NCBI RefSeq assembly: GCF_032878875.1
Contig: NZ_CP118157.1
Span: 744,001-808,000, forward strand
Reading direction: 5' to 3'
Length of the DNA: 64,000 nucleotides
Source: Microbacterium sp. AB
Lineage (GTDB): Bacteria > Actinomycetota > Actinomycetes > Actinomycetales > Microbacteriaceae
Shown: piece by piece, positions 1-9,061 of the stretch
Numbering within the stretch: the first letter of the stretch is position 1
How the letters are laid out: the number at the start of each line of letters is the position of its first letter
Translations under genes and position numbers: made by a program
Notes under the pieces: generated by a model
What the model was told of the DNA's origin: nothing
What the model saw: only the letters and a program-made list of their open reading frames with translations
Database searches by the model: none

Positions 1-1
1 C

Positions 2-334
2 CCTCCTGGGCATCCCGGCACGGGACCTCGCAGATCAACGCTTCGACTCGCCGCGTCGCTGGACCGTGCCGCCCGGGGAGGCGCCCGTGTCACCGACATC
101 GCGGATCGGCACGGCCTCTCGGAACGCACCCTGCGTCGTCTCACCGACAGGCTGTTCGGCTACGGCCCGAAGACGCTCGCCTCTATCCACCGTTTCCAGC
201 GCGTTCTCGCCCTCGTCCGCTCAGGCACACCGCTCGGCGAGGCGTCGACGATGGCGGGCTATGTCGATCAGTCCCATCTGACCCGCGATGTGCGGCGTCT
301 TGCCGGGACGACTCCCGCCGACCTCGTCGTGTGA
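2..334 (+). CDS. AraC-family transcriptional regulator, C-terminal part (5' end outside window)
   Basis: The open frame enters from the left edge and stops at the TGA at 332-334. It encodes the paired helix-turn-helix region of an AraC/XylS regulator: a first helix-turn-helix around RVTDIADRHGLSERTLRR, then the typical GYGPKTLASIHRFQRVL link, and a second around LGEASTMAGYVDQSHLTRD with the family ending RRLAGTTPADL. Only about 110 residues are visible, so the effector domain and the real start are not known. It is a DNA-binding transcription factor of unknown target. The next gene begins about 110 bp downstream on the same strand. Confidence 0.75.
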   Translation, partial: PPGHPGTGPRRSTLRLAASLDRAARGGARVTDIADRHGLSERTLRRLTDRLFGYGPKTLASIHRFQRVLALVRSGTPLGEASTMAGYVDQSHLTRDVRRLAGTTPADLVV

Positions 335-447
335 GACAGGCGAGTCCTCTCGCGCTGTGCGCCTCCTCGCGTGCTGCATCCGCGAAGGGCGCGACTGGCC
401 GATTCGTCCAAGACGATCACACCCCCGTGGGTGGCACCGTGGGATGC

Positions 448-1341
448 ATGAGCATCGACATCGGCCGCGCGGCATCGTTCCTGGCGGCTCACGGACGCGT
501 CCTCGATCGACGCCGCTTCGCACTGCTCGCCGGCGAGGCGACGTCTCGGGAGCGGGGCGCCGTTCTCGCCGCGGTGGAGGGCTACCGCAACGGCGACGGC
601 GGCTTCGGATGGGGACTCGAACCCGACCTCCGGGCGCCGGAGAGCCAGCCGGCCGGCGCTCTCCATGCGCTGGAAGCGATCGGCGACGCCGGACCGGAGA
701 CGACGCCGACGACCGTCCGGCTCTTCGACTGGCTCGACTCCGTGACCCTGCCCGACGGCGGCCTCCCGTTCGCGCTGCCCATCGCGAACCCCGTGGCCTG
801 CGCGCCGTTCTGGGTCGAGACCGACTCCGAGGAGTCGTCGTTGCAGATCACCGCCGGGGTCGCTGCGCAGGCGCACCGCGTCGCCCGCTTCGATGAGCGG
901 GCGAAGGGACATCCTTGGCTGGAACGGGTGACGCGCTTCTGCTTCGACGCGATCGGCAGGATGGACGAGGCCCCGTTCGCCTACGTCCTGTCGTTCGCGC
1001 TCCGGTTCCTCGACGCGACCGCCGACACCCATCCCGAGGCGCACGATCTCCTGCGCGGCTTGCGGCAGTATGTGCCCGCCGACGGCGCAGTCCCGGTCGC
1101 GGGAGGCGCCGAGGGCGAGATGCTCCACCTCCTCGACCTCGCTCCCGAACCCGGGCGCGCGGTTCGCGACCTCGTCGACGACGACGACGTCGCCGCCGAC
1201 CTGGACCGCCTGGAGAACGGGCAGCAGGCCGACGGAGGATGGGCCGTCGACTTCACCAGCCATTCGGAGGCCGCGTCTCTCGAATGGCGTGGCTATGCGA
1301 CGGTCTCCGCTGTGGCGGTGCTCCGAGCCAACGGCCGCTGA
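448..1341 (+). CDS. Prenyltransferase / squalene-oxidase-like alpha-toroid protein
   Basis: Predicted 297-residue soluble protein. It carries the short Gly-rich turns of terpenoid-cyclase/prenyltransferase alpha-alpha toroids: GDGGFGWGLEPD near residue 50, PDGGLPFALP near residue 100 and QADGGWAVDF near residue 270. Proteins of this family are common in actinobacteria and usually have no assigned substrate, so no reaction is proposed. The frame is open further upstream to 331, but the ATG at 448 (MSIDIGRAASFL) is chosen because the earlier residues are low in conserved character. A CACCGT box 7 nt upstream of this ATG could be a weak -10 for a leaderless transcript. Confidence 0.65.
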   Translation: MSIDIGRAASFLAAHGRVLDRRRFALLAGEATSRERGAVLAAVEGYRNGDGGFGWGLEPDLRAPESQPAGALHALEAIGDAGPETTPTTVRLFDWLDSVTLPDGGLPFALPIANPVACAPFWVETDSEESSLQITAGVAAQAHRVARFDERAKGHPWLERVTRFCFDAIGRMDEAPFAYVLSFALRFLDATADTHPEAHDLLRGLRQYVPADGAVPVAGGAEGEMLHLLDLAPEPGRAVRDLVDDDDVAADLDRLENGQQADGGWAVDFTSHSEAASLEWRGYATVSAVAVLRANGR

Positions 1342-1553
1342 TCCCCTCCGCAAGAGGATGCGCCGTATGAATGCGGCGATCCGCTTACGAGGGGGAACGC
1401 CGTGCGTCCCGCGAGCGGCGCGGCGATGGCTCGGAGATGAGCAGAGGGACGGCGCAGAAGGCCGCGTCCCGGTGCCGGAGGGGCTCGTCGGAGGGCAGGA
1501 GACGAGTGGCGGCCTCGGCGACGATCTCTCGAACAAATGTCCGATGTCCGTCG

Positions 1554-1559
1554 TAGTGT
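1554..1559 (+). promoter_or_regulatory. -10 box TAGTGT, leaderless start
   Basis: TAGTGT ends 6 nt before the ATG at 1566, the spacing expected for transcription starting on the A of the start codon. It still stands in front of a gene that is now broken. Confidence 0.5.
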
Positions 1560-1565
1560 CGGGGT

Positions 1566-2489
1566 ATGGAGATCACCGCAGGCGTCAGCGAGGTGGCGGG
1601 GCTTCCGTGGGAGCCGACGGATGCCGAGCAGACGGTCACGCGCGTGGTGATGGAGTCGATGCAGACGGCGCAGAGGATGCGCGCTATGGCCGACGCGGTC
1701 GAGACGCGCGCCCTCGCTCTCGGGGCGGCTGTCGCGCGGGAGCAGACCGTGCGGGCGGACACGTCGTCGCAGTATGATTTCCCGTTCCGATCGATGGCGT
1801 CCGAGCTCGCCGCCGTCGCGGGGGAGTCGAAGAGGGCCGTGCAGACCCGGATGGCGAACGCCTCCGTGCTCGTGTCGTACTCTCCGGTCACGACGCAGGC
1901 GCTGGCCGATGCCCGCATCACGGCGAGACACGCTGCGGTGATCCGCGAGCACGGCGAACGGCTCGCCGACGAGCAGCGGGCGGTGTTCGAGGAGCGTGCG
2001 GTGGGGTTCGCAGAGGACGCCTCGCGGGGTATGGCATGGGGTGGGAGCGGTTGTTCCTCCACCCCGACACCGGTGCGCTGCTCACGGTCGACCGATACAC
2101 CCCCACCGCGGCGCAGAGACGGTTCCTCAGAGCACGGGATGAGACGTGCCGGTTCCCGTCCTGCACCAACGCCGCCGTCCACGCCGACATCGACCACACC
2201 CGCCCGAACTCCGAAGGCGGCACCACCCGGATCGGCAATCTCGCCTGCCTCTGCAAGGGATGTCACCGCGACAAGCACCACACTCCCTGGCGGGTGAGGC
2301 ACCTCACGCCCGGAGTGCTGGAGTGGACGAGCCCCGCGGGCGTGACGCACGTCGACACCCCCGGCGCCGCGGGTGAGATTCACCGCTCTCGACGAAGTCG
2401 CCCTGCGACCGGATGCCCCACCCGGAGACGACCCTCCCGGAGGAGATCCGCCTCGCAGCGAGGCATCCGCAGATCCGCCGCCCTTCTGA
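1566..2489 (+). pseudogene. DUF222 / HNH endonuclease (13E12-repeat type), internally deleted and frameshifted
   Basis: The first about 157 residues (MEITAGVSEVAGLPWEPTDA onward) are the N-terminal DUF222 helical domain. Near 2030-2042 the sequence jumps, in another frame, to the C-terminal HNH part (GWERLFLHPDTGALLTVDRY, CRFPSCTNAAVHADIDHTRP and CLCKGCHRDKHH). Near 2370 it shifts back to the first frame for a normal-looking tail (VRFTALDEVALRPDAPPG) ending at the TGA at 2487-2489. Family members are usually 400-500 residues, so I infer that well over 100 codons of the middle are missing. The HNH Cys and His residues survive, but no single frame joins the parts, so an active protein is unlikely. 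These genes are multicopy in Microbacteriaceae, and recombination between copies could explain the deletion. Confidence 0.8.
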
Positions 2490-2584
2490 CCGTGCGACGC
2501 AGCCGGGCGTGGGCAGCCGGGCGTGGGCGATCGGGTGCGCCCTGCGCCGGGATCGTGGCAGATCCGGGAGCGCTCACCGCCCGG

Positions 2585-3565
2585 TCAGGAGGGGATGAGC
2601 CCCAGCTGCCTGACCGCGTCTCGCTCGACCGCGAGCTCCGCGACGGACGCGTCGATCCGCTCGCGCGAGAACGGGTCGATGTCGAGGCCTTCGACGATGC
2701 GCCAGCGGCCGTTCGACGTCGTGACGGGGAACGACGAGACGAGTCCTTCGGCGACGCCGTAGGACCCGTCCGACACGACCGCCATGGACGTCCAGTCGCC
2801 GGCCGGTGTGCCGCCGAGCCAGTCGCGCGCCGCGTCGACGGTCGCGCTCGCCGCGGAGGCGGCGGAGGAGGCGCCGCGCGCCTGGATGACGGCCGTGCCG
2901 CGGTGAGCGACCGTGGGCAGGAAGTCGTCGACGACCCACGCGCGGTCGACGAGGTCGAGGGCGTCCTGCCCGCGCACGCGGGCGTGCGTGAGATCGGCGT
3001 ACTGCGTCGCGGAGTGGTTTCCCCAGACGGTGAGACGGTCGATCTCCGTGACGGGTGCGCCGGTCTTGAGCGCGAGCTGCGCGAGTGCGCGGTTGTGATC
3101 CAGGCGGGTGAGGGCCGAGAAGCGCTCCGCCGGGATGTCGGGAGCGTTCACGCGGGCGACGAGGGCGTTGGTGTTCGCCGGGTTCCCCGTCACGAGCACG
3201 CGGATGTCGGCGCCTGCGGCCTCGTTCAGCGCACGACCCTGTTCGGTGAAGATGGCGCCGTTGGCCGACAGCAGGTCGCCGCGGTTCATGTCCGCCGTCC
3301 GAGGCCGGGCACCCACGAGCAGCGCGAGGTCGGCGCCGTCGAAGGCCCGTCGCGGATCGTCGGCGATCTCGATACCGCTCAGGAGCGGGAACGCGCTGTC
3401 GAGCAGTTCCATCGCGACGCCCTCCGCCTTCGGGAGCGTCGACGGAACCTCGAGCAGCCGCAGCTCGACGGGGCGATCGCCGAGGCCTCCGCTCGCGAGT
3501 CGGAAGAGCAGGCTGTAGCCGATCTGTCCGGCGGCCCCGGTGACGGCGATGCGAAGAGGGCTCAT
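2585..3565 (-). CDS. mdh: Malate dehydrogenase
   Basis: 326 residues, the normal length for the cytosolic-type NAD-dependent malate dehydrogenase, which interconverts malate and oxaloacetate in the TCA cycle. The Rossmann motif GAAGQIGY sits at residues 10-17. Substrate arginines lie in VGARPR and in LTRLDHNRA, and the catalytic histidine is in VWGNHSATQ near residue 185. The ATG overlaps the TGA of the upstream alpha/beta hydrolase gene as ATGA, so the two are probably translationally coupled and transcribed together. No separate promoter is visible inside the hydrolase gene. Confidence 0.95.
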   Translation of the reverse strand: MSPLRIAVTGAAGQIGYSLLFRLASGGLGDRPVELRLLEVPSTLPKAEGVAMELLDSAFPLLSGIEIADDPRRAFDGADLALLVGARPRTADMNRGDLLSANGAIFTEQGRALNEAAGADIRVLVTGNPANTNALVARVNAPDIPAERFSALTRLDHNRALAQLALKTGAPVTEIDRLTVWGNHSATQYADLTHARVRGQDALDLVDRAWVVDDFLPTVAHRGTAVIQARGASSAASAASATVDAARDWLGGTPAGDWTSMAVVSDGSYGVAEGLVSSFPVTTSNGRWRIVEGLDIDPFSRERIDASVAELAVERDAVRQLGLIPS

Positions 3566-4401
3566 CCCCCGACGCTATCCCGGCCTCCTCCGTTCGCCCG
3601 GGAGGAAGGCGTCCGATCCGGGCGCAGGAAGCGGTCGACGATCTGGAGTCCGAGACCCCCGTCGAGCACGATGCCGTGCCTGGCCCCCTTCACGACCGTG
3701 AGGCGCGCGGTCGGGATGTGCTCGTCGAGGATCCGCGCGTTGTCGAGCGGAGTCAGCGGATCGAGCTCGCCGTGCAGCACGAGCGTCGGCGTCGTGATGC
3801 GCCCGAGGTCGGCCAGCGCGTCGTGACGCGTGCTCGCACGATGATGCCGTGCGAGCGCCGTGCGATCGCGGCCGACGGCGAGCAGCCGCACGAGGTCGCG
3901 CCGGTCCTCGGCCCAGAAGAGCGTGGCCACCTCGTTCGGGTCGGAGGAGCGGATGGCGTGATCCGTCGCGTCGGATCGCAGGGTGCCGTACGCGTCGCCG
4001 GCCGAGGTCGATACGAGCACGAGACGACGCAGCCGTCCGGGATGGTCGATCGCCAGCCACTGCGCGACGCGTCCGCCCATCGAGTGTCCGACGACATCCG
4101 CCCGCTCCACGCCGGCCGCGTCGAGGATGCTCACGACGTCCTCCGCGAACAGCCGCATCGTGAAGCGCGAGGCGTCGCCCAGCTCGCTGTCGCCGATGCC
4201 GCGGTGGTCGAAGACGATGACCTGCCGTCCGGGCAGCAGCGCCGGACCGGCGATCTGCCACGACCGGTGATCGACGGCCTGCCCCGCGACGAGCACGAGC
4301 GGCGTGCCCTCACCCGCCGTCCAGTACGCGAGCCGGATGCCGTCGCTCGCGATCGCGGTGTGCCGCACCCACTCGGGGCCGTAGGGGTCGGGGGACGTCA
4401 C
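3562..4401 (-). CDS. Alpha/beta-hydrolase fold protein
   Basis: 279-residue single-domain alpha/beta hydrolase. The nucleophile elbow is GHSMGG near residue 107. The oxyanion region is [11 protein letters not shown], a downstream acid lies in HGELDPLTP, and the catalytic His is in [12 protein letters not shown] near the C-terminus. This is the layout of small esterases and of haloperoxidase or BioH-like enzymes, but the substrate cannot be read from sequence. The start is GTG at 4399-4401. A GAGATT box 6 nt upstream is compatible with leaderless transcription but is a weak -10. It overlaps mdh by four bases at its 3' end and probably forms a two-gene operon with it. Confidence 0.8.
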   Translation of the reverse strand: MTSPDPYGPEWVRHTAIASDGIRLAYWTAGEGTPLVLVAGQAVDHRSWQIAGPALLPGRQVIVFDHRGIGDSELGDASRFTMRLFAEDVVSILDAAGVERADVVGHSMGGRVAQWLAIDHPGRLRRLVLVSTSAGDAYGTLRSDATDHAIRSSDPNEVATLFWAEDRRDLVRLLAVGRDRTALARHHRASTRHDALADLGRITTPTLVLHGELDPLTPLDNARILDEHIPTARLTVVKGARHGIVLDGGLGLQIVDRFLRPDRTPSSRANGGGRDSVGG

Positions 4402-4420
4402 CGGGTGAATCTCAGGTGGG

Positions 4421-7321
4421 TCATCTCCGCGTCACCGTCCAACCGAACGTCGTTCCCGTGCCGTATACCTGTGGCGGTATGGAGGTGTACTCGACAGTGA
4501 AGTCGAAACGCCGATCCAGCTCGCCCGTGTACTCGAAGAGATGCTCTCCGTTCTCACCGAAGCGGATCTCAAGGTACTCGTCTGGACGATCTTGTGTCGT
4601 GACCGTCACCAGCGCGGTCTCATCGGCGTGCCCCTGTAAGGGCGTCAGGACAGAAAGCCCGCCGGGCTGAGTGAGACGCGACTCGCTTGCCTCGATGTCG
4701 TACACCAGCAGGTCAGAGAGGCCGAGTTCGTCGGCGTCCTTCGTGTATGTCGTGCCGGGATCGGCGTTCCTCTGCGGATAACTCAACGTGATTGGTTGCG
4801 CAGACTCCAGCTGGTCGCGAGTGAGGACAAGCGCGAGGGTCCCGCTTCCCGCATCGTCGAGCGGGACGTCGACGATCAGCGAGCCGATCGAGGCGACAGC
4901 GTCGACGCTCGGCTCGCCCGTTACTGGGATCTCAACCGCCCCTTGAACGGGTCTCTCCATATCGAGTGATGCCGTGCGGAATTCCAGCGCGTCATTGATG
5001 ACGAGCTCTTCGAGCGGGACCTTATCTCCCACACGGAAGCTGAGCGGCTCGGCGAGAGCATCCCCGTCGACGTAAGAGACCGTCACGGACGGGTTGTTGC
5101 TCGCGGTTGCAAAGTCGAGCGGCAGATCGATAACACGTTGAGGTCCCGACAGCACGATGTCGTCGGCGACGAGCGCGCCATTGAGCAGAACGTCTACGCG
5201 AGCATCTGTCTCGCCCGTGACCGTGAAGCTGACCGTGCCTTCCTGCTTGTTCCCCTGAACCGACTCGTCGACGAGCCGGAGAGGTCTATAGGGGGTCGGC
5301 GTCGGAGGTGGAGTCGCTGTCGAACTTGGCGTTGGCGTCGGCGTCTTGGTAGGCATCGGCGTCGGGGAGGCAGTCGGTGTCGGCGTAGCGCTGGGCTTCG
5401 GGGTGGCGGAAGACGTCGGGCTCGGACTCGGCGTCGGCTCGGACTCCAGCGCCTCCAGGAGCGGGGCACGGACTCCCAACTCGGAGAGCGACGCCGTGAA
5501 CGCCGCGACGTCGCCCTCGCCGTCGCGATATGCGATGACGAGACGCGTGTCCTCGGTGACGTGCACCGGCGTCAGCGAGAATTCCAGGTCGAGCGTGCCG
5601 TGCGCGGTGAAATCGCCCTCGGCGAGGGCGTCGGACGTGTCCGCAGCGGAGAAGAACGACAGCGACGCGAAAGCCGCCGCAGCGGCGCCCGTCGTGGCCC
5701 CGGCACTCACCGACACCGTCTCATCCGCCTCTCCGGTGAGCTCGAGCTCGATGATCCGTTCGTCCGCGTCGACGACGGACGCCTGCTCCACGGCGATCTG
5801 AGCGAAGGGCTCGCCGGGCGTCTCCTCCGGCGAAGGCTCGGGCGAGGGCTCGAGGGTCGGCTCGGGCGAAGGCTCGAGGGTCGGCTCGGGCGAAGGCTCG
5901 AGGGTCGGCTCGGGCGAAGGCTCGAGGGTCGGCTCGGGCGAGGGCTCTGCCGTCGGCTCGGGCTCGACAGAGGGCTCGGGCTCCCCGGTCGGAAGCGCGG
6001 ACGGCTCAGGCTCGGGGAGCGGTTCCGGCTCGGCCGTCGGCAGCGGGTCCGCGCTCGGCCGAGGGGAGGCCGACGGGCGGGGAGCGGGGCTCTCCGGCCG
6101 CGGCTCCGACGTGGATGAGGCGGACGGCGTCGGGGTGGGCGTCGGCGTGCTCCCGATCGGCGGCTCGATGGGGTCGCCGTTCTCATCCTCGGTCGTCAGC
6201 AGCTCGTCCGACGCCTCGATCGAGGCATCCGGCTGGTTCGCGTCGTCGAACGCCCCTGCGGCGTCGTTCGCCGAGCCCGACCATCCTCCCGTGAGGGTCG
6301 CCGCGAGCACGACGCCGGCGACGGTCACGGCGGCGACGCCAGCGGCGAGGAGACCGCCGATCGTCCATGCGGGCGTCCCGGAGGCCGTCCCGCCGCCCTG
6401 GGCGGCGCCATCCGCCGCCGCGGCTGTGCCCATGCCGCCCGCGACGACCGCCGCGCCCTCGTGCACCGAGGAGGGCATGGCGGCGAGGGCGACGACCGCC
6501 GCCTCCCCGCGCTGCAACGATGCGAGATACGCGGCGGCCCCGGCGGTGCCGATCGTGAGGGGCAGGAGGACGAGCGCCAGGCGACCGCTGACCTCCTTGG
6601 CCTCCGAGGCGACGATCGCGCAGCGGGCGCAGTCGCCGAGGTGGTCCTCGACCTTCTTCCGGTCACGCGGCCCGAGGTTCTCGCGCGTGTACGCGCCCAG
6701 CCGCTCGATCGTCCACGCGTGATCGGAGCCGTCCTCGACGGATGCGATGTGCGCCTGGATCCAGGCCTCGCGCAGGCCTTCGCGGGCGCGGAACGCGAGC
6801 TGGGAGACGCCGGCGGCCTTCATGCCCAGGAGCGGGGCGACCTCGCCCGGCTTCATCTGCTCGATCTCCGTGTACCAGAGCACCTCCTGCCAGCGGGTGG
6901 GCAGGCTGCGGAACGCCGTGTGGGTCAGGCTGCGGTCGAGCGCCTCGTCCGTGGCCTGGTCGGTCGACCCCGGGTCCTCGACGTTCTCGAGCTCGTCGCT
7001 CGCCACCTCGTTGCTCGAGCGGCCCCACGACGCGGCGATGTTGCGGATGGCCGTGAAGAGGTAGGCGCGGAAGGACCCGGTGGGGCCTTTGCCGCGTCGG
7101 ATCGACTGGAAGATCTTCGCGTAGGCCTCCTGCACGAGGTCGTCGGCGTCGAAGCTCGACGTGATCGACCGCGCGGCGACGACTCCGGATCGGTAATGAC
7201 GTCGCCACAGCTCGGCGAACGCCTCGCGGTCGCCGGAGCGGGAGCGCAGGACGAGATCGACGTCGGGCGTCGCCGAGAGGTCGGCGTCGCCGTCGTGGAG
7301 GTTCTCGTCGTCTGTGGTCAT
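4421..7321 (-). CDS. ECF sigma factor fused to anti-sigma zinc domain, membrane segments and large extracellular Pro-rich region
   Basis: 966 residues in one frame. Residues about 25-95 are sigma-70 region 2 ([34 protein letters not shown]) and about 130-185 are region 4 ([17 protein letters not shown], then a helix-turn-helix). Around residue 230 is the H-x3-C-x2-C anti-sigma zinc motif HLGDCARC. Hydrophobic stretches follow at about 247-265 and 318-345, so the remainder should lie outside the cell. The outer part has a Ser/Pro/Thr/Glu-rich stalk with tandem EPSPEPTL repeats, then four Ig-like modules of about 90 residues with recurring TGEADE/TGETDA/TGEPSV/HADETA turns, separated by a second Pro/Thr stalk at about 624-680. 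Ordinary ECF factors are about 180-200 residues and their anti-sigma partners are separate. The start ATG at 7321 gives [10 protein letters not shown]. The last 0.9 kb is visibly less GC-rich than the rest. Confidence 0.85.
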   Translation of the reverse strand: MTTDDENLHDGDADLSATPDVDLVLRSRSGDREAFAELWRRHYRSGVVAARSITSSFDADDLVQEAYAKIFQSIRRGKGPTGSFRAYLFTAIRNIAASWGRSSNEVASDELENVEDPGSTDQATDEALDRSLTHTAFRSLPTRWQEVLWYTEIEQMKPGEVAPLLGMKAAGVSQLAFRAREGLREAWIQAHIASVEDGSDHAWTIERLGAYTRENLGPRDRKKVEDHLGDCARCAIVASEAKEVSGRLALVLLPLTIGTAGAAAYLASLQRGEAAVVALAAMPSSVHEGAAVVAGGMGTAAAADGAAQGGGTASGTPAWTIGGLLAAGVAAVTVAGVVLAATLTGGWSGSANDAAGAFDDANQPDASIEASDELLTTEDENGDPIEPPIGSTPTPTPTPSASSTSEPRPESPAPRPSASPRPSADPLPTAEPEPLPEPEPSALPTGEPEPSVEPEPTAEPSPEPTLEPSPEPTLEPSPEPTLEPSPEPTLEPSPEPSPEETPGEPFAQIAVEQASVVDADERIIELELTGEADETVSVSAGATTGAAAAAFASLSFFSAADTSDALAEGDFTAHGTLDLEFSLTPVHVTEDTRLVIAYRDGEGDVAAFTASLSELGVRAPLLEALESEPTPSPSPTSSATPKPSATPTPTASPTPMPTKTPTPTPSSTATPPPTPTPYRPLRLVDESVQGNKQEGTVSFTVTGETDARVDVLLNGALVADDIVLSGPQRVIDLPLDFATASNNPSVTVSYVDGDALAEPLSFRVGDKVPLEELVINDALEFRTASLDMERPVQGAVEIPVTGEPSVDAVASIGSLIVDVPLDDAGSGTLALVLTRDQLESAQPITLSYPQRNADPGTTYTKDADELGLSDLLVYDIEASESRLTQPGGLSVLTPLQGHADETALVTVTTQDRPDEYLEIRFGENGEHLFEYTGELDRRFDFTVEYTSIPPQVYGTGTTFGWTVTRR
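5835..5954 (-). repeat. Tandem 24-bp repeats encoding EPSPEPTL
   Basis: Four nearly identical 24-bp units (5835-5858, 5859-5882, 5883-5906, 5907-5930) and a degenerate fifth run in frame inside the sigma/anti-sigma fusion gene. Each encodes the octapeptide EPSPEPTL. The DNA identity suggests recent unit duplication, and copy number may vary between strains. Confidence 0.9.
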
Positions 7322-7550
7322 ACAGATTGATCCGTGTGCTCGTCGTCGCCTCCGACACGGCGCGCACGGCGCACGTCTCATCGGGCTCGCCCGACTCGGG
7401 TGTCAGGCCATCCGAATCATCTTCCCCCTGTTCGGGTTCCGACGCCACCCCGTTGGCGGGAGCGACGACGGCTCCCCCGCGGAAGCGCGCGGTTTTCGCG
7501 GATTCCGGAAAAATCCTGCGAAGCCGCGTAACGAAACCACCCGCGGCCCG

Positions 7551-7565
7551 TCTCATGGCATGAGA
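7551..7565. repeat. 15-bp perfect palindrome, possible operator
   Basis: TCTCATG-G-CATGAGA is a perfect 7+1+7 palindrome about 230 bp upstream of the sigma-fusion start codon. It has the form of a dimeric repressor site, but no regulator is assigned. Confidence 0.4.
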
Positions 7566-7640
7566 GAGACGTTCGCCCGGCTGCTGGGGAGTGCCGGTCG
7601 GGCGGTTTCGCTCCGGTGGCATCGACCCCGAAGCGAAACG

Positions 7641-7676
7641 GGGGCTCGGACTGTTCGGGGGAGGGGTCCGAGCCCC
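7641..7676 (-). terminator. Probable terminator of nagA
   Basis: An 11-bp perfect stem (GGGGCTCGGAC at 7641-7651 with GTCCGAGCCCC at 7666-7676) lies 26 bp past the nagA stop. Downstream of nagA the transcript has only a short T-rich stretch, so termination may be inefficient. Confidence 0.5.
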
Positions 7677-7701
7677 GCCTCTCCTCCTACGGGAACGACG
7701 G

Positions 7702-8871
7702 TCAGCGCGCCGTCCCCGCCGTCCACACCCGCGCCACGTCGAGCCCCCCGGTCCACAGCACCGCGTCGGCGACCGCTCCGGCGCGCAGCGTGCCGAGCTC
7801 GTCGGCGCGGCCGATCGCGCGGGCGGGTGCGGCCGTGAGCGCGCCGAGGGCCTCGGGCAGAGGCACACCGAGCCCCACGATGCGGCGCAGGGCCGCATCC
7901 TGCGTGAGGGTCGACCCCGCGATCGTGCCGGTGCCGCGCACGGTCGCGGCCCCTCCCGCCACGACGACGTCGAGCGGGCCGAGCGCGTAGTCGCCGTCGG
8001 GCATCCCCGTCGCGGCCATGGCATCCGTCACGAGCGCCACGCGCCCGGGCGCGGAGCGGAAGAGCATGCGCATCACGTCGTCGTCGACGTGCACGCCGTC
8101 GGCGATGAGCTCGAGCGTCATCCTGTCGTCGCCCGCCGACACGGGAACGGGTCCCGGACGGCGGTGATGGATGCCCGGCATCGCGTTGAACGCGTGCGTG
8201 AGGAGCGTGGCCCCGGCGTCGATCGCCTGCCGCGTCGCCGTGGCGTCGGCATCCGTGTGCCCGATCGCCGCGATCGCGCCGGAAGCCACGACACGACGGA
8301 TGGCGTCGACGGCACCCGGCAGCTCGGGGGCGATCGTCACCTGCCGGATGGTCTGGACCCCGTCGATCATGCCGGCGTCGAGCAGACGCGCGACGTCGGA
8401 CTCCTCGGGGCGACGCAGCAGCCGCGGATCGTGCGCGCCGTGGTGACCGGGATCGAGGAAGGGCCCCTCCAGATGGCTGCCGAGGACGTCGTCCTCCCGC
8501 AGGGACAGCCGTCCGATCGCCGTGACGTGCTCCTCGAGCTCGTCGAGCGGAGCCGTCACGAGCGAGAGCACGGCGCGCGTCGTGCCGTGCGCGCGGTGCA
8601 GCGCGCGAGCGGTGCGGACGGCCTCGAGACCACCGTCATAGGATGCGCCGCCGCCGCCGTGGCCGTGCAGGTCGATGAGCCCCGGGGTGAGCACGGCGCC
8701 CTCCCCTGCGGCGTCGCGTGCGTCGAGCACCTCGTCGCCCGTCTGCGTCGCGGCCCGCCATCCGTCTCCGTCGCCCGTCGCCGTGACGCGTCCGTCCTCG
8801 AAGCGCGCCCACCCGTCGCGGACCGCGCGGCCGTCGGAGACGAGGAGAGTCGCGTGGATCACCGTGCCCAT
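7702..8871 (-). CDS. nagA: N-acetylglucosamine-6-phosphate deacetylase
   Basis: 389-residue amidohydrolase that removes acetate from N-acetylglucosamine-6-phosphate, giving glucosamine-6-phosphate in amino-sugar and cell-wall recycling. Visible motifs are the metal-binding DLHGHG, the glutamate in [17 protein letters not shown], the histidine of AIGHTDAD, the substrate loop THAFNAM and the catalytic aspartate in [11 protein letters not shown]. The frame extends upstream to 8979, but the ATG at 8871 ([17 protein letters not shown]) gives the normal N-terminus and avoids running into the ZTP riboswitch of the divergent glyA. A GATGGT box 6 nt upstream could serve as a weak -10. No nagB or PTS gene is adjacent. 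Confidence 0.9.
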   Translation of the reverse strand: MGTVIHATLLVSDGRAVRDGWARFEDGRVTATGDGDGWRAATQTGDEVLDARDAAGEGAVLTPGLIDLHGHGGGGASYDGGLEAVRTARALHRAHGTTRAVLSLVTAPLDELEEHVTAIGRLSLREDDVLGSHLEGPFLDPGHHGAHDPRLLRRPEESDVARLLDAGMIDGVQTIRQVTIAPELPGAVDAIRRVVASGAIAAIGHTDADATATRQAIDAGATLLTHAFNAMPGIHHRRPGPVPVSAGDDRMTLELIADGVHVDDDVMRMLFRSAPGRVALVTDAMAATGMPDGDYALGPLDVVVAGGAATVRGTGTIAGSTLTQDAALRRIVGLGVPLPEALGALTAAPARAIGRADELGTLRAGAVADAVLWTGGLDVARVWTAGTAR

Positions 8872-8937
8872 GTCCCGACCATCCCACATCCGCCCGCCGC
8901 AGCACAGCCGTCCTCCACGGACGGCCACGCCGTCGGC

Positions 8938-8943
8938 TATGCT
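8938..8943 (+). promoter_or_regulatory. -10 box TATGCT of glyA
   Basis: TATGCT lies just upstream of the ZTP riboswitch, so transcription would begin at about 8950, at or just inside its 5' edge. No clear -35 hexamer is visible. Confidence 0.5.
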
Positions 8944-8944
8944 G

Positions 8945-9022
8945 TTCGCGTCGCGACTGGCGTTGAGGTGGGACACCACCGGGGAGCGACCGAGACGGCA
9001 TCCGACCGCACGCCTGGGCCGG
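8945..9022 (+). promoter_or_regulatory. ZTP (pfl) riboswitch upstream of glyA
   Basis: The block carries the pfl-motif signature: GCGACTGGCG at 8953-8962, then GGTGGGACACCACCGGGGAG, a variable linker, and the 3' pseudoknot strand CGCCTGGGC at about 9011-9019. It ends about 40 nt before the glyA ATG. These riboswitches bind ZTP/ZMP, which accumulates when 10-formyl-tetrahydrofolate is short. Genes of one-carbon metabolism such as glyA and folD are their usual targets, which matches this location. I identified it by eye, without a covariance-model search. Confidence 0.85.
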
Positions 9023-9061
9023 AGCGAACACCATCCATTCGTCTGTCGTCAGGAGATCGCC

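Larger units (their letters stand above)
7322..7701. other. 380-bp gap between sigma-fusion gene and nagA
   Basis: I see no coding sequence supported here. The gap holds the upstream region of the sigma-fusion gene, a 15-bp palindrome at 7551-7565, an inverted repeat (GTTTCGCT at 7605-7612 with AGCGAAAC at 7632-7639) and an 11-bp stem at 7641-7676 close to the end of nagA. On the minus strand a GGAACC at 7440-7435 resembles an ECF -35 element and could support autoregulation by the sigma domain, but no convincing matching -10 is visible. Confidence 0.5.
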
